Below, piece by piece: positions 1-11,250 of a DNA stretch of 64,000 nucleotides; positions within the stretch are counted from its first letter, which is position 1, and each line of letters begins with the position of its first letter. The position numbers and the translations under genes were made by a program. The DNA comes from Seiridium cupressi (taxonomy: Eukaryota; Ascomycota; Sordariomycetes; Amphisphaeriales; Sporocadaceae), in assembly GCA_036674765.1 (NCBI GenBank), contig JARVKI010000109.1, positions 1 to 64,000 on the forward strand, given 5' to 3'. The notes under the pieces were generated by a model. The model was not told the origin of the DNA. It saw only the letters and a list, made by a program, of their open reading frames with translations, and did no database searches.

Positions 1-2960
1 ATTATAATTTTAAACGTAAATTTAAATATATATAATTTTTATATTAACGGTTTTATTATTATACGTTATTAATTTTTTTATTTATAATTTTAAATTAATA
101 AAGCGTTTTTTTTATTTTTATAATATTTAAAATTTATTAATAATTTATAGCGAAATAAAGTTTTTTTAAACTTTTATATTAATTAAAACCTTAATATTTT
201 AATTTATAATTCGCATTTTAATTATAAAATAGTTATATATACTCGTTTTTATAACGTATAAAAACTTAATATTTAACCGTTATTATTTTATTATATACGG
301 TTTTAATCGTTTCCCGAACGTTTATTACGTTAATAATATTATTATTACTTTTTTTTATTTTTTACTTTTTAATAAGTAAAAGCGTAATTTATATATAAAT
401 CCTTCCGGCTTTAATATATTAAAAGTTTATTATATTTTTATTTATCGGCTTTTTACTTTATTTTTAATTTTATAAAGACTTATAATATCGTTTATATAAA
501 AAGCGTTAATTTTTTATTTCGTTATTATATTTAAATTTTATTTATAATTTTATAAGTTTATAATCCGATTTTTTCGTTACGTTATTCTTTAAATACTTTT
601 TCGATTAATTTTTTAAAATCGTTTTTTTCTTTTTATTAATTTATAATAATATTAAGTAAAAAGGATTTTAATTTAATTAAAAGTCGTTTTATTTTATTAT
701 ATTTTTAATTTATTTTTAAGTTAAGTTTTTCTTATTAACGTAAATTAAGCATTTATCGATTTTATATTAATTTTACGTTCGTAATTTTAAAGCGTATTCG
801 CGTATTTTTTACGGGTCGTTAATAATTACCGCGTATTTTTAAAGGTTTTTATAAGTAATAATAACGTTTCTTACTTATCTCCTAGCTTATAATGCTTTAA
901 TAAGGTTTAGTTTTAGTTTTTTAAGGAAGAACTTATATTTTAGTTTCTTTTTAAGGTATCGGTTATATAATCGGTCGATATAACTAATCCAGGATATATC
1001 TATATAGCTTGGGTGTTTTATTCTTAATTAGGCGTTATTTTTAAATATTATATTAAGGGTATAAGCGTTTTTAAACCTGTCCTTTATAACGGCTTTTATT
1101 AAGACATTTTTAAGTTTTAAAGCGTTATAAAACGATTTTTTAAGGATAATTACTGCTTCGAAGTCGTTTTAATACTTAATAAACTACTATATTATAATAA
1201 GAACCTTATTAGCTTTTTCTTTAATTAATCGTAGTTTTAATACGTCGGTTTAATTTAAGTTTTCTTTTTCTTTTTATTATTATTCCGTATAACGGATAAT
1301 AACTTGGTTTTAATCGGATTTATTTCCGCTTTTATTAGAGTATATAAAGTATTTATAAGCGTTAATTTATTACTTTATAAGGCTTTTTCCTATTACCGCG
1401 ATGGTTTTAATAACCGGTATTATAAAGTATTATTTTACTTTATTTTTATTTATTTTATATATTTTATATTAATCGTTATAATATACCGTTTAAAATATAT
1501 TATTAAGTTTAATTAGTTTTTTTATAATAAAGTTAAATTATCGTCTTTTTAAAACTAGTTTAAAAGGTCGTTCCCTTTTTAGCAAGCGGTATTTATTAAT
1601 AAAATATTTTATTTTTTTATAATTATAATATATTATTAACTTTTTATCGTGCCTGTCGTTTTCTTATTTTATAGCGTTAAAGTTTATAAGTTTATTATAT
1701 TTTTTATAAAACGTTTTTCCGCGTTAATCGTTTTTAAGCGATATTAATTATTTTACCGAAATCGGTTAATATTAATTTAAAGCCGTATTTACGTATTAAT
1801 TCGTAATCCTTTTAATTATTTTCGTTTTTTAAGTTATTTTTTATATAAACGATTATCGATTTTAATAATTTTTTTAATATAAATATCGAGGTTTTTTAAT
1901 CGATCTTCCTTAATAACTTTATCTTTAATACCTTTTTTAAATCTTATATAAAAAAGCGTTATAAAAGCGTTATTATCGCTTTATTCGGTTTTAAAAGCGA
2001 TTTATTTAAATTTTAATACGTATTTAATCGTAAAATTCTTTTATTTAAGTTATATAAACTTTCTTTTTATTATACGAATTTTATTTAAGTTATTAAAAGT
2101 AGTTTTAAAACGTTGTTTAAACTTATTATAATTAATAAAGATTTTTTTTAGTTTTTTCGTTTTTATCGTTTTTATTATTATTAAAATAATTTTTTATAAT
2201 TAGTTTAAACTATTTAAAAGCGTTATTTTTTAAAAATCCGGTAATATATAATATTTTGTCGGAATTACTATTAATATTATCCTTATAAAAGCGTAGGTAT
2301 ATTTTTACTTAAGTAAAGAATTTTTAAACGCTACCGTTTTTATTATTATAAGATTATAGTGCTAGCATTTAATAATTAATCCCGTTAGTAATAAATATTA
2401 TAATAAAAATAATTATAATTTATTTAATAAACTGTTAATTATTATTATAAACGTTATTATAAGCCTGTTAAAAGTTATTTAGTTATATTATTAACTTTTA
2501 TTATTATTATTATATTTAATATATTATACGTAAGGCGTCGGGTTTACCGGTCGGGTTTTTAATATTATTTCCGCTAGGAATTTAAAGTGTTATTATCGTT
2601 TATAAAATATTATTTAATAATTCTTAAACCGGAATATATATTTAAATAAAAATAATTAAAATATAATAAATATATTATCGTTAAAATAAACTTTAAAATA
2701 ATATATTAATATTAAGTTTATATTAATAAAATATATAATATAAAATAAGATTATTAAATTTTAAATAAAATAAAAATATAATCGTTAAAGTTTAATAAGC
2801 TTTATTTATAAATAAATAAATACTTAAATTAATTATTAAAATAATAATTATTTATATAAAAAATATCTATTATATATATATTTATTTATTCCTTTATTAA
2901 TTTTATTTTGCTTATATTTACTTAATAAATAAAACTAATTATAATTAATATTAATTAATA
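1..2960. repeat. RIP-degraded AT-rich repeat block
   Basis: Extremely AT-rich DNA in which CA and TG dinucleotides are almost missing, TA is very abundant and cytosine survives mainly in CG. That is the mark of C-to-T change at CpA on both strands, the classical RIP pattern of Pezizomycotina on duplicated DNA. The block is presumably an old transposon, but no element protein can be read in it; the open frames present are chance low-complexity frames. It ends abruptly near 2960, where normal base composition resumes within a few tens of bases. The left edge lies outside the window. Confidence 0.85.
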
Positions 2961-3198
2961 AGTCCCACTGATTATTACTAATCTCTTGGCTTTGATTGTT
3001 CCTGTTGTTTGCCTTGTCTCCACCATACTGGTGTCTGGTATGTTTGCTCCTTGCACAGCCGCACCTGCTTGTCTCTTGCTGGCTTGGTCTGTGCTTACGG
3101 GGTAGCGTTTGTTCCGTTCCGGCTTCCTTCCGGCCCATGTTCGTAACATTAAGGTCGTCTAGGGTGACGTATAAAACAGCGCCTCCCTCGAGACAGCC

Positions 3199-3689
3199 TT
3201 GGCCGGTGCGCACACTATATTCGTAATAACAGCACCTGCCTTGGGCTTGGCATCACTTGAGATACAAATCAACAAGGGGAAGTCAATCGCCGACGCAGCT
3301 GTCAAGACAGGAGCCAAGTATACTATCTTCAGCACTCTACCTTCTATTAGAAGACTAGCGGGTGGCAAGTACATTTTGATCACCCGTTTTGACGCCAAGG
3401 CAGAAGTTGAGGAGTATATCCGAGGCCTTCCGATCAGGAGTTCTTCATGTCACTTAAATCTTTCACGCAGAATTTCCATTCACAATCATGGTTAGCTCCA
3501 AAAGAGACCCTAGATGGCACTTAGGTTTTATCTCACCATGTCTCATCTAAGACCGTAATCTATAGGCAGATTTCTGCCGAGGACTTCAAGAGGAGCATGC
3601 CATTTGAGTCTGAAACGTGGCTCGCAGGGTTCGGCTATATTGAAGATTCCGGCTACTTTGGTCCAGATATGGAGAATTTGGTCGCTTAG
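3199..3689 (+). pseudogene. NmrA-like NAD(P)-binding protein, relic
   Basis: Two coding-like pieces in different frames look like one NmrA-family protein (atypical short-chain dehydrogenase fold, NAD(P)-binding redox sensor or regulator). The first piece (3199 to about 3450) contains GKSIADAAVKTGAKYTIFST followed by a GGKY...RFDAKAEVEEYIR stretch, which matches the family's typical 'GK.IADAAK.AGV..FI.SSL' and 'FD.KAEVE.YIR' region. The second (about 3565-3689) reads AEDFKRSMPFESETW then GYFGPDMENLVA and a stop, like the family C terminus. The frames do not join, the Rossmann-fold N terminus (GxxGxxG) is missing, and the piece lies beside the RIP block, so I read it as a truncated, decayed gene. 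Confidence 0.6.
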
Positions 3690-4778
3690 GTGTCGAGAAC
3701 GTTCGGGCAAACTCACTACTTTTCATGAGCACTTAATGGGAAAATCCTCTAAATCTTGAATAGAATACAGTAGTGAGACACTGGAGCGAAGAAGCGCAGA
3801 GAGATGAATGTTGATATCAGTGCTCTAGCTTGCCAGTATATCATGATTATGGGCAAAACAGCGTGGTCCTTCTCAATCACAGACCATGTTTTCGATACTT
3901 GTAAATGTGCTGTCATACTGCATGCCAAAGCCCTTCCAAAATTAGAGGAGTCGCCAGCCAGAGAGGTATGAATCCGTCAAGGTTGATGATACCCTCCCTT
4001 GGTTATCCATCCTACCATCCCTAATGTGCAAATACTGTGGTAAAAGTTCTGTTCCGACTGGTACTACTGGCGATGCTACATTTCTAGCATTTAGGAGCTC
4101 GTCTTCAGCTAGCGTAGCACGAGGAATAGCCCCCGTCGGTCGATCGATCCGGTAGATGATTTGTCAAAAGCCCCTAGGCATCCGGGGAACCCTGCAATCT
4201 TCGTCAGCGTTTGGAGTTTGCCACCCAGGGAGCCTGGGCCAGGTCTACCCCGCTTTTGTAACGAATTGTCGCCCAATCAAAGCTCGCGCCAGAAGACGGC
4301 CGGCCCTAGACGAATCGGACTTGTCGGATTAATTCTCAAAAATTGAGTTCGAGGCCGGCGATTGGCAACAGCACGCCCGACCACTCCTCCTCCCTCCCAA
4401 GCTCATGCGCCAGCGCCTGCATTTGTGGAAAGCAGAGCGTGGTCGTCTGTCGTACGACATCATTTGTAAGAGGGCACGGCTTTGTTTTACATATGTCAAT
4501 TAACCCCGACGGTGACATCGTTTTCCCCTCTTTGATTGCATCTTCATCATACGACAATCCATCCCACTGGTCATGTCTTGAGCACCATCTGACTGTGCTC
4601 GACTGCGTCCGACGAGTCCTCTGCATCATCAAGACTCCGAATCCTCGACCATCCAACTCCGAATAATCGCAGCCTTTCTCCCATTACTTCCACGCTTGCG
4701 GACCATCTGTTCTACGTTGTACCACCACCAAACTACGCCGCGACGATTCAATCCTTGATTTCCCGACATTCCGTCAAA
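3690..4778. other. Intergenic, no gene seen
   Basis: Separates the NmrA relic from the PRELI gene. Open frames on both strands at 4161-4666 have no family-like sequence. The last few hundred bases are probably the promoter and 5' leader of the PRELI gene. Confidence 0.6.
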
Positions 4779-5516
4779 ATGGTTCTCACGCACACGACCA
4801 ACCACAGCTACTCCCACCCTTTCCCGACCGTCACTCTCGCCTTCTTCCTCCGGTACTACTCTCCGCAGCTCAACCCCTTCTCGAGCCATGTTCTTTCTAC
4901 CGATACCATCTCCTCCCACATCGACCCGGAGACTGGCCGGCTGTACACGACTCGCCTCCATCTGAAGAAGTCCCGCATGCCGTCTGCTGTCGTCAAACTT
5001 TTGCCGACCAGCATCACCGGAGGTGGCGGGGACAAGTCAAGCTTTGTGCTGGAAGAGAGCGTGGTTGATATCAAGGAAGGATGGATGAAGACGCAAAGCC
5101 GGAACCTCAACTTCACAGGCGTGCTGAGCGTCACCGAACAACAACACTACTCGGGGACAGCACCCGAGCAGCCACCCACAGACGCCATGTCTATGGTACC
5201 TAGTATAGCTCGACCTCTGTCTGCCAACACCTATGTAACCACCACATTCGCGTACCGCTCAAGTCTTGGCAGCCGGAAGGCAGCCCAGGAAGCCGAAGAA
5301 GCAGGCCCCAAGCGATTTGGGGGCTGGATTTCGGGCTGGGGAGCCAAGCGAATCCAGGGCAGCATCGAGTCCATTGCCTCGAACAAGACTGATGATCAAC
5401 TCATCAAGTCTCGTGATGGTATGAGACTTGTGTTGGAACGCTTGCGAACTAATGGTGTGATGGGTACGCTTCGAGAACTTAGGCGAAGCCAAGGGAAAGC
5501 AGCATTTGACGGCTGA
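4779..5516 (+). CDS. PRELI/MSF1 domain mitochondrial lipid-transfer protein
   Basis: Single-exon protein of 245 residues. The N terminus, MVLTHTTNHSYSHPFPTVTL, and the LSTDTI stretch shortly after are typical of the PRELI/MSF1 family (yeast Ups1/2/3, human PRELID/SLMO). These proteins work in the mitochondrial intermembrane space, where with an Mdm35/TRIAP1-type partner they carry phospholipids such as phosphatidic acid or phosphatidylserine between membranes. The PRELI domain covers about residues 1-185, with an Arg/Lys-rich C-terminal tail. I chose the ATG at 4779 rather than the in-frame ATG eight codons upstream because the family begins at this point and the context (tcaaaATGg) is good. 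Which Ups paralogue it matches is not settled; Ups2/Ups3-like is my guess. Confidence 0.88.
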   Translation: MVLTHTTNHSYSHPFPTVTLAFFLRYYSPQLNPFSSHVLSTDTISSHIDPETGRLYTTRLHLKKSRMPSAVVKLLPTSITGGGGDKSSFVLEESVVDIKEGWMKTQSRNLNFTGVLSVTEQQHYSGTAPEQPPTDAMSMVPSIARPLSANTYVTTTFAYRSSLGSRKAAQEAEEAGPKRFGGWISGWGAKRIQGSIESIASNKTDDQLIKSRDGMRLVLERLRTNGVMGTLRELRRSQGKAAFDG

Positions 5517-6695
5517 AACCAGTATGGGCCATCATGATATTGGATCCATCGGGTTCAGGACACACATCTTCGATGCGAATTACCCACACTGTTTGATTCC
5601 CCCTTGCTTGGTCACAAGGTTTTGCTGCTTTGGAGTACAGGTCATTATTGGCCCAGAAAACATGCCGTCGCTGTCCTTGGATATTGCACACGTGCATAAA
5701 GTGGCAGAGGCAGGAGGGATGTGATGGAACCTCCAGGCACAACAGTGTACGCTGGTGTATATTATGTTGATTATATCGTTTATGCGAACAGCAAGGCGTT
5801 GGGGATCGGAAAGCAAAGACACAGACAATTTGGAAAACACAATCCGGCACGGAACAGTGGTCTATGTCAAGGCGGAGCTCAGCTTCGTGGGATGCTGGGT
5901 GGGTGATGACAAGTCTCCTCTCTTTTGGTCCACCGGGACCTGTACACGATGTATATCAGATTGCCTGAGTTGAAAGTGCAATGGAAAAAAAAAAAACCAT
6001 TCAAATACAAGATGTGTCTGCACTAAGTGACCTGATTCCATCCATTTAGCATGTGCCTAGCATAGATGAGGTCGGCCTATGTAAAACATCCCACTGACTG
6101 AAGAAGTTAATCTATCAGCCTGGTCTAGACGTGGAACAATGTACTGAAAATAGACACGAAGTTCACAAACCAACACAGAACAATCATCTCTCACTAGTAC
6201 TTTCAAGGCTTCAGTAGCTGGACATGGTCTCTTTTTGGTTGGGCGGCTATTTGAGCATTTGTGATCGCAGCAACTCATGTTATGTCCACCGTGCTCGCCT
6301 TACAAATGACAACGCCCAGCTTTCGCCTTTTGACGATGGTGAGGAGCCCCAGTGAGGATTAATACTCAATCAACTGAACCACCGCCGTGGATATGGTACT
6401 CCTAGACGGTCAGGTGACATTTGTTTACAACTTGTGCATTTCTTGAACAAGCTCAAAGCGGGGCGGAACTAACTTTTGCCGCCGCATTGCGGGCGGACGA
6501 AGCCAAGGTTGGCTTCAAACGGCTGGCGGCAGGAGCCCCCACCAAAATTTGGTGTGAACACCAACTTGGAACGCCAACACCGACCGTCCAAACACCTTCT
6601 CCACGCAACAACAACAATCTGCCTCCCTTGCTTCCGCTTCCCCACAAACTGACCATTAACCGGCGACAAAGGGAAGCCAAGCCTGGTTCGGTTCC
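5517..6695. other. Intergenic, no gene seen
   Basis: 3' flank of the PRELI gene and promoter of the C2H2 gene. An A-rich run lies near 5983-5996. Short open frames on both strands show no recognisable protein. Confidence 0.6.
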
Positions 6696-7702
6696 ATGCC
6701 GAAATTACCGGTTGCTGCAATGACAACTGTCAGTCATGATCGTGTAAGTCCTTTTAATTTGCCAAGGATGGCTCGAGCTTTGCTAATAACTATCGCAGGC
6801 AAGCGATACAGAGTCCACCGGACCTGGCACTCCACAGTCGGATGCCGACATGACGTGGGACGGCGCTGCCGATGAGGCCGATGAGCATCATGAGCATGAT
6901 CGAACAGAAGCTACTTTTGCGCACATTGACCCTTCGAGAGAGCTCACTAGAGAGGAAAGAGAGAAGTGGAAGTATGTACTAGTTACTCTTGCTTTTTTTC
7001 TTCTTCTTATGCAAGCGAGCAGCAAATGCACGTGACAGAGTTGCTAACGATCCCAGACGCTCCGGCCATAAACCCGGCAATTACATTTGCCCAGAATGCG
7101 GCAAGGGCCTCTCGAGGATAGACTCCCTTACAAGACATCGCAGGTCACGCCATCGTGTAGGTAGACAATATTTCTGCCGACATCCAGGCTGCAGGAGACA
7201 GACATGGGGCTTCGGACGATTTGATAACTACAGACGGCACATGGAGAGCTCGCACGGCGTCACTATCGAGCCCAATGACACGGAAGAGCGTCACATCGCT
7301 GGCCGCGATGCAACTACCGACGAAGCCCCCAAGCCGCCGAGAGTGGTATCGATTGCGGCTCAGTCAGCACAGGCAGAGAAACGAGGAAGCTACATTTGCA
7401 TACCCTTACCTGCTAAGCCTAAGCAACGGGAGCCGGAGCATGCTAATGTGTCAACGAATCTGCCCCAACCTACAGCGGTCCCAAAGGAGCGCACCATAAC
7501 ACCTCCGAGCGCTGCATTCTTCGGATCGTTGCGGCCAGTGACGGAAGACATACGATCACTTGACAAGGATGAGCTCATGAGAAGACTCAGGGACAAGACA
7601 AAGGAATGCGAGGAGCTTCAGCAGCGCAACCGAATTTTGGCAATGGAACGAGACGAGTATGTTGAAGCACTTAGACTATCGGAAGAAATGAGAGGGGTTT
7701 GA
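6696..7702 (+). CDS. C2H2 zinc-finger protein with C-terminal coiled coil
   Basis: Three exons (6696-6743, 6799-6971, 7057-7702) give 288 residues. Both introns (55 and 85 bp) have good donors (GTAAGT, GTATGT) and branch sites (GCTAATAAC, TTGCTAACG). A first finger at residues about 83-106 fits C-X2-C-X12-H-X4-H (YICPECGKG...H...H). A second at about 112-140 fits a looser C-X4-C-X15-H-X4-H. A Pro/Thr-rich linker follows, then a charged heptad-like helix near residues 245-285 that could dimerise. The acidic N terminus is serine/threonine-rich. It is probably a nuclear DNA-binding regulator of the two-finger fungal type; no specific target is implied. The start at 6696 gives 16 residues before the first intron; the in-frame ATG at 6720 is a possible alternative. 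Confidence 0.75.
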
Positions 7703-7935
7703 CGCTTCTGCATTGCACAAGCTTGCCCCAATCCACAGGCGATTCTCGACGAGCTCATTGCTGTGGCTCTACTTGATTAGCCGTCTTGGCAATTCTTGAG
7801 ATTCTCGATTTCACGATATCTTCTATTCCTCGAGCCTATGACTTAGACTCATCAAGACGACCTCAACCGTTTGGACTTTCTTTTTTGAAACAAGTATCTC
7901 GACTACTAATTTCCTTGCCATATGAACCTGTCTAC

Positions 7936-9640
7936 TTAAACAATTGTGACTCTCACGCCCTTGCTGTCATCATGAGTCAGTGGAACAAACATATCATGAT
8001 CATATCTAACATCCTTTTCCGTCGTCTCGAATAATTGCATCTGTGGGAACACCCGAAGAGTCAACGCTGTAAGCAGCAGGTGGAGCTCACAGAGTGCAAG
8101 ACTATAGGCTATATTAGCATCGCATTGGTACAATTGGGAAGGGCTTTACATACTTCATGCCAAGACACGCTCGGCTGCCCTTGGAGAACGACAGCATACA
8201 CCTCTCAAGTTCTTTCTTACGCTCCATATTGTCATTGAGCCATCTCTCGGGAATGAATGAATACGATTCCGGCCAGACGCTCTCGTCGTGGTGGCTGATT
8301 GATGAAGACATGCCAATGGCATACCCTTGAGGGATCACATATTCGGCGGTCACCGGCTTGTTGCTTCCCTGTGGTGTCCACTCTCCACGGTAAAGGAGGT
8401 TCTCCTCGGTCGGAACCCGCGACGTCCTAGCAGAAACACCGTATGAAAGCCGCAGACCTTCCTGGATCACGGCACCCAAATACGGCAATTTCTCAAGATC
8501 GGTCCAGGTGGGGAGGTTCTTCGGGTCCTTGACAACGGTGTTGAGCTCCTTGGTCAACTTTGCCAATATTTCAGGCTGCGTCAGCAGATGATACGTGATG
8601 ACTGAGACTGTCCAGCTTGTGGTCTCTGTGCCGGCACCTAGCACAGCGGACGCCTCATCTGTCAGTCTGACAAGCGACTTTTCATGGTCAGGCATATCTG
8701 AATCAAGAAGCGAGCCGAACACCGTGGGGCGTTCACGGACAACACCTGCGTTCTGGTCGGCCTTGCTGCTCTTGACCTGATTAGGAATGTCTATCTGCAG
8801 TGTTTTGATCAACAGCGCCATGTCTTCGGACATGTACCTCGTCAACCAAGGGGCGGCGACAGCAGTATGCTTCAGCAGGGGAAAAAAACGGAACACATAG
8901 ACGGTCTGCAGAAACGCATACAGACTTGCGCGATAGTTCGGTTCCCAACTCTCCTGTGCCAAGAATCCGAAGGACTCTCCGAAGCAGTAGTCAGCGATCG
9001 CATCTGACGTGAAGCACGAGTACGCCATCGTGACATCAATAGGCTTGCCGCGGCCGCTCTCATTCAGGAGCTTATCACAGAGTCGTTGGACCAAGCTCTG
9101 GATGAACGGTTCGAGCTTGGCAATCTGGCTACGCGAAAAGAACTTGGCGAGTGGTGCACGACGGAGGCGGTGGAGATCATGGTCATACGTTGCGAAGCCA
9201 GAGTGTTCCATGGCGGAGCCGCTCACTTGGTGCTTTGCCTTGTCTCGCTTGCGGCCACCGATGGCATAGATCTCGTCGATGAAGGCATTGTCCGCACAGT
9301 GCACCTCGTGGGGATTGATACGAACGATGGGGCCTGCATTGTGGTTCTGTCAACCAACTTCCTCGTGCCCTTGAACATTGCACCACATACCATATTTCTC
9401 GTGCATCTTCTTGATCTGCTGCGTGTACCGGCCGAATTTGATGGTGTCATAATAGAACTCCGGGAGGTACGTCGCGGCCGCCAGCTTCGGGCCGGGAATG
9501 CGGCTCAGCGGGTGCAACGGCGACACATTCCATGCCGCCAGGGCAACGTGGTAACCGATCCATACGCAGACCAGGAACAACGCGTTACGGGTCGTCAGCA
9601 GAGCTGACACAGCATCCGGGAGCATGTCAGACACGCCCAT
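7936..9640 (-). CDS. Cytochrome P450, trichodiene-oxygenase-like
   Basis: Three exons (9640-9391, 9333-8154, 8101-7936) give 531 residues. An N-terminal hydrophobic anchor is followed by the proline hinge SRIPGPKLA, the motif KYGPIVRINPHEVH, the I-helix AGTETTSW, the K-helix EGLR (ExxR), a FIPERWL meander, and the heme loop FSKGSRACLG with the thiolate Cys near residue 473. The stretch TYDHDLHRLRRAPLAKFFSR is typical of fungal P450s annotated as trichodiene oxygenase (CYP58-type). No terpene synthase lies in the window, so the substrate is unknown. The last intron (52 bp) sits right behind the heme loop; without it the protein would end in a false tail. Electrons would come from a CPR such as the one at 52.3 kb. 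Confidence 0.9.
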
Positions 9641-10167
9641 GATGTTTCGCTCCGTAGCTTGAGCTGCTGGACACAATTCTCGGCTGTCGCTACTGCGCAC
9701 TTTGAAAGTATGGGTAGGACGAAGCAGGGGAATGTTTCATGTAACACCGCACAGGACTTGACATCCGCGGAACGAATTACGAAAGTATATTCCACGTGGA
9801 ACGAGCTGACCTTTGGACATGAGGAATACCTAATATGCAACCCAGATCTCCACAGGGATTGTCCAATTAACACATTGCCGTTGGCAATTCCACCTAATAT
9901 GGCTTATCCCTGTCTGTCAATAGGCGGCGCCCTGCACAGATGTTGACGAACCAATGCCAGGCACGTTGATATCTTAAAACCCCACCTGCTAAGACGAAAG
10001 TCACAGTTGGCCAAGGCGCATTTTTAACAAGTCAGGGCTGTGGGTGGATATTATAATACCCTCCAGAGGACCACTGAGGAGCATATCCCCATAGCTCGGC
10101 TACGGGAAAGCCTCCGCATGGCCAATTTGCAGACTGTGCAAGAGCTCAGAATGGAAGATCCCGTATT
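9641..10167. other. Intergenic, P450 promoter side
   Basis: Upstream region of the P450 gene. No convincing coding sequence; open frames here are mostly antisense overlaps with the P450 start. Confidence 0.6.
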
Positions 10168-10684
10168 CTAATCTTCATCAGACGGCCTAGGAGTCTTGAT
10201 TTCGTAATACGCCCGACAACTTGGCGCGAAAGCTCGATAGCGGCTCCACTTGGTTCTGCGCCTTCGGTAGTATTCCACGCCATCCTGGTCCTTGCAGTAA
10301 CCTCGGTGACGAGTAGCAAATTTTCCTACCCTTGGGAAAGGTTGATGATTGGGCCAGTCACAAGTCATAGAACGTTGCGCTACGGACAATTTGCGGGCCG
10401 CAGCGCAAGTCGTTACAGGATTGCCGCTACAGCCTGATTGCCTTAGAAATACCTACCTGGGGAATCAGAGTGCAGATCTCCCGGTTAGTGACATTTATTG
10501 GGTTTCGGTATGGTGGGAACTGGGGATACACTCCCGTCTTCCGAAGTGTTAGATACGTATATCAGGGGTTGAGTGCTGGTAACAATACGTAAGTAGACAA
10601 ATCATGGGGAGCTCCATTTTCATGGCCGAGACCGACAGCCGTCATCCAGAAATTGCCGGTTACAACTTCCATATTCCAGCGCAT
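10168..10684 (-). CDS. Possible small multi-exon protein, unrecognised
   Basis: A coding-like tail (10168 to about 10310) reads GVEYYRRRRTKWSRYRAFAP, then SCRAYYEIKTPRPSDED and a stop. Upstream on the same strand, 10684-10589 reads as a short exon (GNFWMTAVGLGHENGAP) with a GTATTG donor. A piece after a CCCCAG acceptor near 10518 reads FPPYRNPINVTNREICTLIP and ends at a GTAGGT donor. The first two pieces join in phase. The join to the last piece is ambiguous: an acceptor at TACTGCAAG keeps the frame but drops part of the open sequence. No clear signal peptide is visible. It could be a small secreted protein or a relic; I do not recognise the family. Confidence 0.35.
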
Positions 10685-11250
10685 GGAAAATATCATGGGG
10701 ACTGGATGAATATCAAGTCTTCGGGCACATGGCAGTATAATATTGTTTCATAAAACACCAGGGCACGTGGCTGAATACCCAAAGTATGCAACAGTCGCCA
10801 TGACTCGCAGGGCCTCAACATTGGTAGAGACCGATGATCACTTTGACTGAGAAGCCTGAGGCGAGAGGCGGCAATCCACCAGCCACTTGTCATAATCCCT
10901 GATGGCCGCTGTCGGATTGGTCCCTAGGCAAACAGGGTCACATTCTAGCTCTATGTTTTACCTCGAACTGCACCTGGTTATTGCTATTTTCTTGAACCCT
11001 TGCTCTCCCTAATCAAGCTACTACGATGACATCAAACATGACAAGCCAGGATTGGAATTTGACTGAATACTCAGCTGTCACAGCGTAGGGGCTATAACTC
11101 AGACTTACATATGCCCTACCGTCCTCTGCACGCTTCACTATGTGGACTAGTGTGCTGTCAACCTGTCATATTGATGAGGCTCCGCGGCTGAGTGCGGAAG
11201 GAAGGGTCTGGTGGTCTTTTTCGAAGAAGTGATACTTCATAACGGATATT
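10685..11250. other. Intergenic, no gene seen
   Basis: Contains the likely promoter of the 7TM gene starting at 11251. No coding sequence is supported. Confidence 0.6.

Noticed and set aside
1304..1516. Seventy-codon open frame in the AT-rich block
   Set aside because: Composition is Tyr/Phe/Ile/Lys repeats expected from RIP-mutated DNA; no motif and no start context.
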